Source of the DNA: Erysipelotrichaceae bacterium
GTDB lineage: Bacteria > Bacillota_I > Bacilli_A > Erysipelotrichales > Erysipelotrichaceae
Direction of reading: 5' to 3'
Assembly: GCA_016302195.1 (NCBI GenBank)
Contig: JAEDOA010000022.1
Span: 1-16,506, forward strand
DNA length: 16,506 nucleotides
Position 1 is the stretch's first letter, and each line of letters starts with the position of its first letter. The notes under the pieces are model-generated. The model did not search any database. It had not been told where the DNA came from and worked only from the letters and a program-made list of their open reading frames with translations. Shown piece by piece: positions 13,569 through 16,506 of this stretch. Made by a program: the position numbers and the translations under genes.

Positions 13569-14882
13569 ATGAAGTTAAAAATTAAGAGAATGGGAATAAA
13601 TGGTGAAGGAATTGCATATTTAAATAGAAAGGCAATTTTTGTAGAGGGAGGAATCGTTAATGAGGTTTGTGATATAGAGATTAGCGAAGAAAATAAATCC
13701 TATTGCAAAGCAAAGATTATTAATATGGTTTCTAAAAGCAAAAATAGAGTTGAACCTATTTGTAATGTTTATGAAAAATGTGGCGGATGCAGTTTAATGC
13801 ATTGTGATTATAATTATCAATTAATCATTAAAAGAGATATATTAAAAGAATCCCTGAAAAAATATTGTAATTATCATGGGAGAATAGAACAAACTGTAAA
13901 GAGTCAAAAAGATTTATTTTATAGAAATAAGTGCAATCTTCCTTTTTTGGACAATAAAGGAAAACTTGCCAATGGACTATATCAAATTGATAGCAATATA
14001 TACCAAACAATTGACACGTGCTATTTACATAGCACCAAGTTGGAAAAATTGAGAAAAGAAATACTTGAGGTATTAAACAAAAATTCTTGTAAAGTATATA
14101 ATCAAAAAGAAAAGAAAGGTTTTCGACAACTAATTATTAGAGGATTTAATAACAGCTATCAGGTTGTTTTAATAACTGGAAATGATGAAATAAATCCAGA
14201 AATAATTAATCAATTATCTAAAATTGAAAATTTGTCTTCTCTATATCAGGGAATAAATACTATGAAGAATCCAATTGATTTAATGGTAGATAACTTGAAA
14301 TTATTATTTGGCAGCAAATATATTTCTTTTAAATTGGATGATTATCAATTTCAATTATTACCAAATGCGTTTTTTCAACTAAATATATATACTGCATCAA
14401 ATATATATAATACTGTGAAGAAATTGATTAATGAAAAGCAGAAACTTATTGTAGAAGCATATTGCGGCATAGGGGCAATTTCAATGTATCTAAGTGATAA
14501 AGCAGAAAGAGTTATTGGCATTGATATTGATGAATCGGCAATAAAATCAGCCAAACAGAATTGTATACTCAATAATATCACTAATGTATCTTTCAAACTT
14601 GGCGATGCGACTAGCCAATTACAATCCATCATCAGCAAAAATAAAGTTGATACATTAGTAGTTGATCCTCCAAGAAAGGGTATAGATGATAAATTATTGA
14701 ATGCTCTTGTTGAAAGTGGAATCGATAACATCATATACATTTCATGTAATACAGCTACTTTAGCAAAAAATATTAATGTATTATCTAAAAATTATAAGAT
14801 TAACAAGGTAATTCCATTTGATATGTTTCCACAAACAGCGCATGTGGAGACGGTATGTTTGATGTCTAGGAAAGAGAAATAA
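13569..14882 (+). CDS. 23S rRNA (uracil-5-)-methyltransferase, RlmD/RlmCD (TrmA) family
   Basis: A 437-residue S-adenosylmethionine-dependent enzyme expected to make 5-methyluridine in 23S rRNA. Gram-positive members may modify one site (RlmD) or two (RlmCD), so no symbol is given. The N-terminus (1-60) is a TRAM RNA-binding domain. An iron-sulfur site of RumA type is formed by Cys65, Cys71 and Cys74 (C-x5-C-G-G-C) with Cys151. The methyltransferase part has the family motif NAFFQLN (266-272), SAM motif EAYCGIGAISMYL, GIDIDE, DPPRKG (366-371), catalytic Cys393 in YISCNTATLAKN and the ending QTAHVETVCL. ATG 13569 is chosen because GGAGAG lies directly before it; the TTG at 13557 would absorb that site. 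There is no room for a promoter after the met terminator, so transcription needs read-through or a promoter inside metI. Confidence 0.93.
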   Translation: MKLKIKRMGINGEGIAYLNRKAIFVEGGIVNEVCDIEISEENKSYCKAKIINMVSKSKNRVEPICNVYEKCGGCSLMHCDYNYQLIIKRDILKESLKKYCNYHGRIEQTVKSQKDLFYRNKCNLPFLDNKGKLANGLYQIDSNIYQTIDTCYLHSTKLEKLRKEILEVLNKNSCKVYNQKEKKGFRQLIIRGFNNSYQVVLITGNDEINPEIINQLSKIENLSSLYQGINTMKNPIDLMVDNLKLLFGSKYISFKLDDYQFQLLPNAFFQLNIYTASNIYNTVKKLINEKQKLIVEAYCGIGAISMYLSDKAERVIGIDIDESAIKSAKQNCILNNITNVSFKLGDATSQLQSIISKNKVDTLVVDPPRKGIDDKLLNALVESGIDNIIYISCNTATLAKNINVLSKNYKINKVIPFDMFPQTAHVETVCLMSRKEK

Positions 14883-15151
14883 ATAGCGAAAAGTAGCGTA
14901 ATTACGGGCTTTTTTGAGATTAGGCAATAGCCTAGGAGAGTCCGTATTTCTTATATTGAAACATATCCACTGTGAAAATGGTCAGAGGGTTTAGGCTGTG
15001 GATTAGATGTCATAGGTGTGGCACTGGGATAGATGTTTTCTAGGGTGCAAACTCAATTTGAGTGAGTGATTTAGATGTTGTCTAATCCGGCAACTCGACT
15101 GTTGGCAATATATTAGGCAGTGGATTAGATGTTATTGAAGGAGGTACACCA
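14883..15151 (+). other. Non-coding, hairpin-rich intergenic region
   Basis: No convincing ORF is present in these 269 bases. A palindrome CGTAATTACG (14897-14906) followed by GGCTTTTTT may be a weak terminator for the methyltransferase gene. Other short hairpins are TAGGC/GCCTA (14921-14934), ACTCA/TGAGT (15051-15063) and TTAGA/TCTAA (15071-15085). Four copies of a TAGATGT-centred repeat lie in its right half. A structured 5' leader, a small RNA or a recombination site are possible; I recognise no known RNA family. Confidence 0.4.
14993..15135 (+). repeat. Four imperfect direct repeats around TAGATGT
   Basis: TAGATGT occurs at 15004-15010, 15030-15036, 15072-15078 and 15126-15132. The flanks are also conserved: GGCTGTGGATTAGATGT, GGCACTGGGATAGATGT, GAGTGATTTAGATGT and GGCAGTGGATTAGATGT. 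The first and fourth copies differ at one position over 17 bases. Spacing is irregular (26, 42 and 54 bases). TCTAATCC at 15081-15088 is an inverted copy of GGATTAGA. The last copy lies just before the ribosome site of the next gene, so the array could bind a regulator of that gene. Confidence 0.6.
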
Positions 15152-16372
15152 ATGGGGGATTCTGTATGGATTTGGCCTTCAGCGGATATGGATTTTTGGA
15201 AAATTAATAACGAAGAAACATCCGTAATTATTCAGTGGAGTAGAAATTGTTTTGAAGATTATAAGGCGCTCTCATACCATTTCTATGAGTGTGGATATAA
15301 AACATTTGCAGATGTGATTGAAAGTGGGCACGATAACGTTAAATCGGATATGTGGTTTCTAACAGGTATTTTTTTGGTACGTCATAGTCTTGAACTTGGC
15401 TTGAAATCTTTACTATGTCGAGTATTACCTCGAAAGAAAGATATTCAAGATTCTTTCGAAGACTGCTGTCATGATGTATCTATGTTGTTTAAAAAATACA
15501 TAGATACAGGTAGAGAAAGATTTTTGACAAATGAAGAGACAGAATGGTTGACCACTTATTTAGATTCGTTGGAGGAAGTCGATAAAAAATCGGATATGTT
15601 CAGATTTCCATTTGAAGATGACTTTCTTTCAAAATACAGAGATAAGTTTTTGGACAATATTGATGTTGCCAATAATTTGTTACAAGCATTTGCGTTAGTA
15701 AAGAAATGCATTGAGAAAGGAATTGTTTCTGAAGAGGATGAATTTGACCACAACTTAAAACCTGAATTCTTTGTTTTTGCTTCACACGGATTTGGAAATT
15801 GCTATTTGTGGCAAAGAATTTCGGATGAAGGCTTCCACGTCAAGGTCACTGGATATACCGAAGTGATTGATTTTATCTATGAAAATCGTCAGATATCAAA
15901 CAAAGTTAAATTATATCCGCTTATTTTTATGTTCCGAAATACTATAGAGTTATGTTTGAAGAGATTATTTTATAGTAGGGTAGAGGATGGTGTACCGTTA
16001 AAAGTATTCAACTCGAAACGAAAAAGCCATTATATAAAAGAAGATTTATGGAAAAATGTAAAACCGGTAATTGTTAAATATGCTAACGATTCTGGTGAAG
16101 ATTTGGCAATTGTAGATATCGTTGAGAATCTACTTGATGAAATAAATTCATTAGATAAAAAAGGAGATAATTTCCGATATCCTACATCATACAGTTTGGA
16201 GTACCGAATTGATAACAAAAAAATTGATTTGAGTAATGTGTATATGTATCTAAAATCAATAATAAATTTTCTTGAAGGGTGCGATTCTATGCTCGATTCA
16301 ATTGCAGATTATGAAAGTGAGATGAAGGCAGAATACGAATCCGAAATGATGTCAAATATGGATTGGTATTAG
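15152..16372 (+). CDS. Duplicated HEPN-like helical protein, function unknown
   Basis: A 406-residue, apparently cytosolic, mostly helical protein that I cannot assign to a named family. It contains an internal duplication. FLVRHSLELGLKSLL (74-88) matches FMFRNTIELCLKRLF (259-273). A His follows at 107 and 293, about 30 residues later in each copy. YLDSLEEVDKKSDMFRFP (136-153) matches LLDEINSLDKKGDNFRYP (327-344). The pattern of an E-L-x-L-K helix, a later His and a D-K-K-x-D-x-F-R-[FY]-P segment resembles HEPN-like helical proteins, many of which belong to RNA-cleaving toxins or phage defence; this link is by pattern only. The C-terminus has an acidic near-repeat (YESEMKAEYESEM). AAGGAGGT (15138-15145) sets the start. 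Position next to a repeat-rich region suggests accessory DNA. Confidence 0.5.
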   Translation: MGDSVWIWPSADMDFWKINNEETSVIIQWSRNCFEDYKALSYHFYECGYKTFADVIESGHDNVKSDMWFLTGIFLVRHSLELGLKSLLCRVLPRKKDIQDSFEDCCHDVSMLFKKYIDTGRERFLTNEETEWLTTYLDSLEEVDKKSDMFRFPFEDDFLSKYRDKFLDNIDVANNLLQAFALVKKCIEKGIVSEEDEFDHNLKPEFFVFASHGFGNCYLWQRISDEGFHVKVTGYTEVIDFIYENRQISNKVKLYPLIFMFRNTIELCLKRLFYSRVEDGVPLKVFNSKRKSHYIKEDLWKNVKPVIVKYANDSGEDLAIVDIVENLLDEINSLDKKGDNFRYPTSYSLEYRIDNKKIDLSNVYMYLKSIINFLEGCDSMLDSIADYESEMKAEYESEMMSNMDWY

Positions 16373-16400
16373 AAGCTTTGATATTGCGAAAATTACAAAG

Positions 16401-16424
16401 CCTATTACATAAACAATAGGAGGT
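16401..16424 (+). promoter_or_regulatory. Hairpin overlapping the ribosome site of the last gene
   Basis: CCTATT (16401-16406) pairs with AATAGG (16415-16420), and the right arm is the first part of the ribosome site TAGGAGGT (16417-16424). If formed, the hairpin would lower translation initiation of the gene at 16434. Another stem, GCTTTG/CAAAGC (16375-16401), lies just upstream. Both are short and may be chance. Confidence 0.3.
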
Positions 16425-16433
16425 TCGAAACAT

Positions 16434-16506
16434 ATGGAATACATAGGAATTGGTATTGTCATAGCTGTAGCAATAGCAGCAGGCATTATCATCTATACAA
16501 AATTTA
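16434..16506 (+). CDS. Start of a small membrane protein, cut off by the window end
   Basis: An ATG nine bases after TAGGAGGT opens a frame that runs off the window after 24 codons. The residues are almost entirely hydrophobic (GIGIVIAVAIAAGIIIY), forming one membrane segment directly after MEYI. It could be an N-terminal anchor or a small single-span membrane protein; the rest is not visible. It follows the HEPN-like gene by 61 bases and may be co-transcribed with it. Confidence 0.6.
   Translation, partial: MEYIGIGIVIAVAIAAGIIIYTKF

Noticed and set aside
14375..14740. 121-codon antisense ORF within the methyltransferase gene
   Set aside because: The opposite strand is a conserved enzyme with all motifs; the antisense product has no recognisable domain or ribosome site.
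14993..15135. CRISPR array
   Set aside because: Repeats are short and imperfect, with intervals of 26, 42 and 54 bases, and no cas gene is nearby.

Overview
The window is low-GC DNA, roughly one-third G+C by eye. Its strong AGGAGG-type ribosome sites, lipobox signal peptides, T-tailed intrinsic terminators, tRNA genes with encoded CCA and extended -10 promoters (TGnTATAAT) indicate a low-GC Gram-positive (Bacillota) chromosome. Opal codons act as ordinary stops, so this is not a Mycoplasma-type code. An Erysipelotrichia-like or related anaerobe is possible, but the genus cannot be fixed from this window alone.

Layout. (1) 1-278: a tRNA-Cys/tRNA-Leu operon with promoter and terminator. (2) 292-3584, minus strand: a large SWIM-SNF2 helicase gene with its own terminator and promoter, convergent to the tRNAs and divergent from the next block. 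(3) 3616-7882: a complete CUT1-type ABC importer (lipoprotein binding protein, MalK/UgpC-type ATPase, two permeases). A terminator and a second promoter separate the binding protein from the rest. (4) 7897-10686: an alkaline-phosphatase-superfamily phosphodiesterase, an MptpB/LipA-type phosphatase and an MscS channel. Together with the importer this suggests uptake and breakdown of an organic phosphoester, as in ugp systems (inference). (5) 10700-13558: a methionine ABC importer operon, metQ-metN-metI. (6) 13569-14882: an RlmD/RlmCD-type 23S rRNA m5U methyltransferase. (7) 14883-16506: an accessory-looking end with a repeat- and hairpin-rich intergenic region, a duplicated HEPN-like helical protein, and the start of a small membrane protein.

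The two strongest observations are both in the met operon. First, the operon is preceded by a complete leader-peptide attenuator. It consists of a promoter, a perfect ribosome site, a 28-codon ORF with eight Met codons (five of them within seven codons), an antiterminator strand starting one base after the leader stop codon, and a strong intrinsic terminator whose 5' arm and loop pair with that strand. This is the trp/his logic applied to methionine, where Bacillota normally use an S-box, T-box or repressor. Second, the MetQ lipoprotein is circularly permuted. The half that is C-terminal in ordinary MetQ (IAVPNDSTNEARALLLLE onward) follows the lipobox directly. The normally N-terminal half (PHGEIL ... 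YFQHLPYL ... EPMGLY) comes second, joined by a new linker of about 22 residues. The cut lies at the interdomain crossover. A 25-codon ORF with a strong ribosome site lies between attenuator and metQ and has no recognised function.
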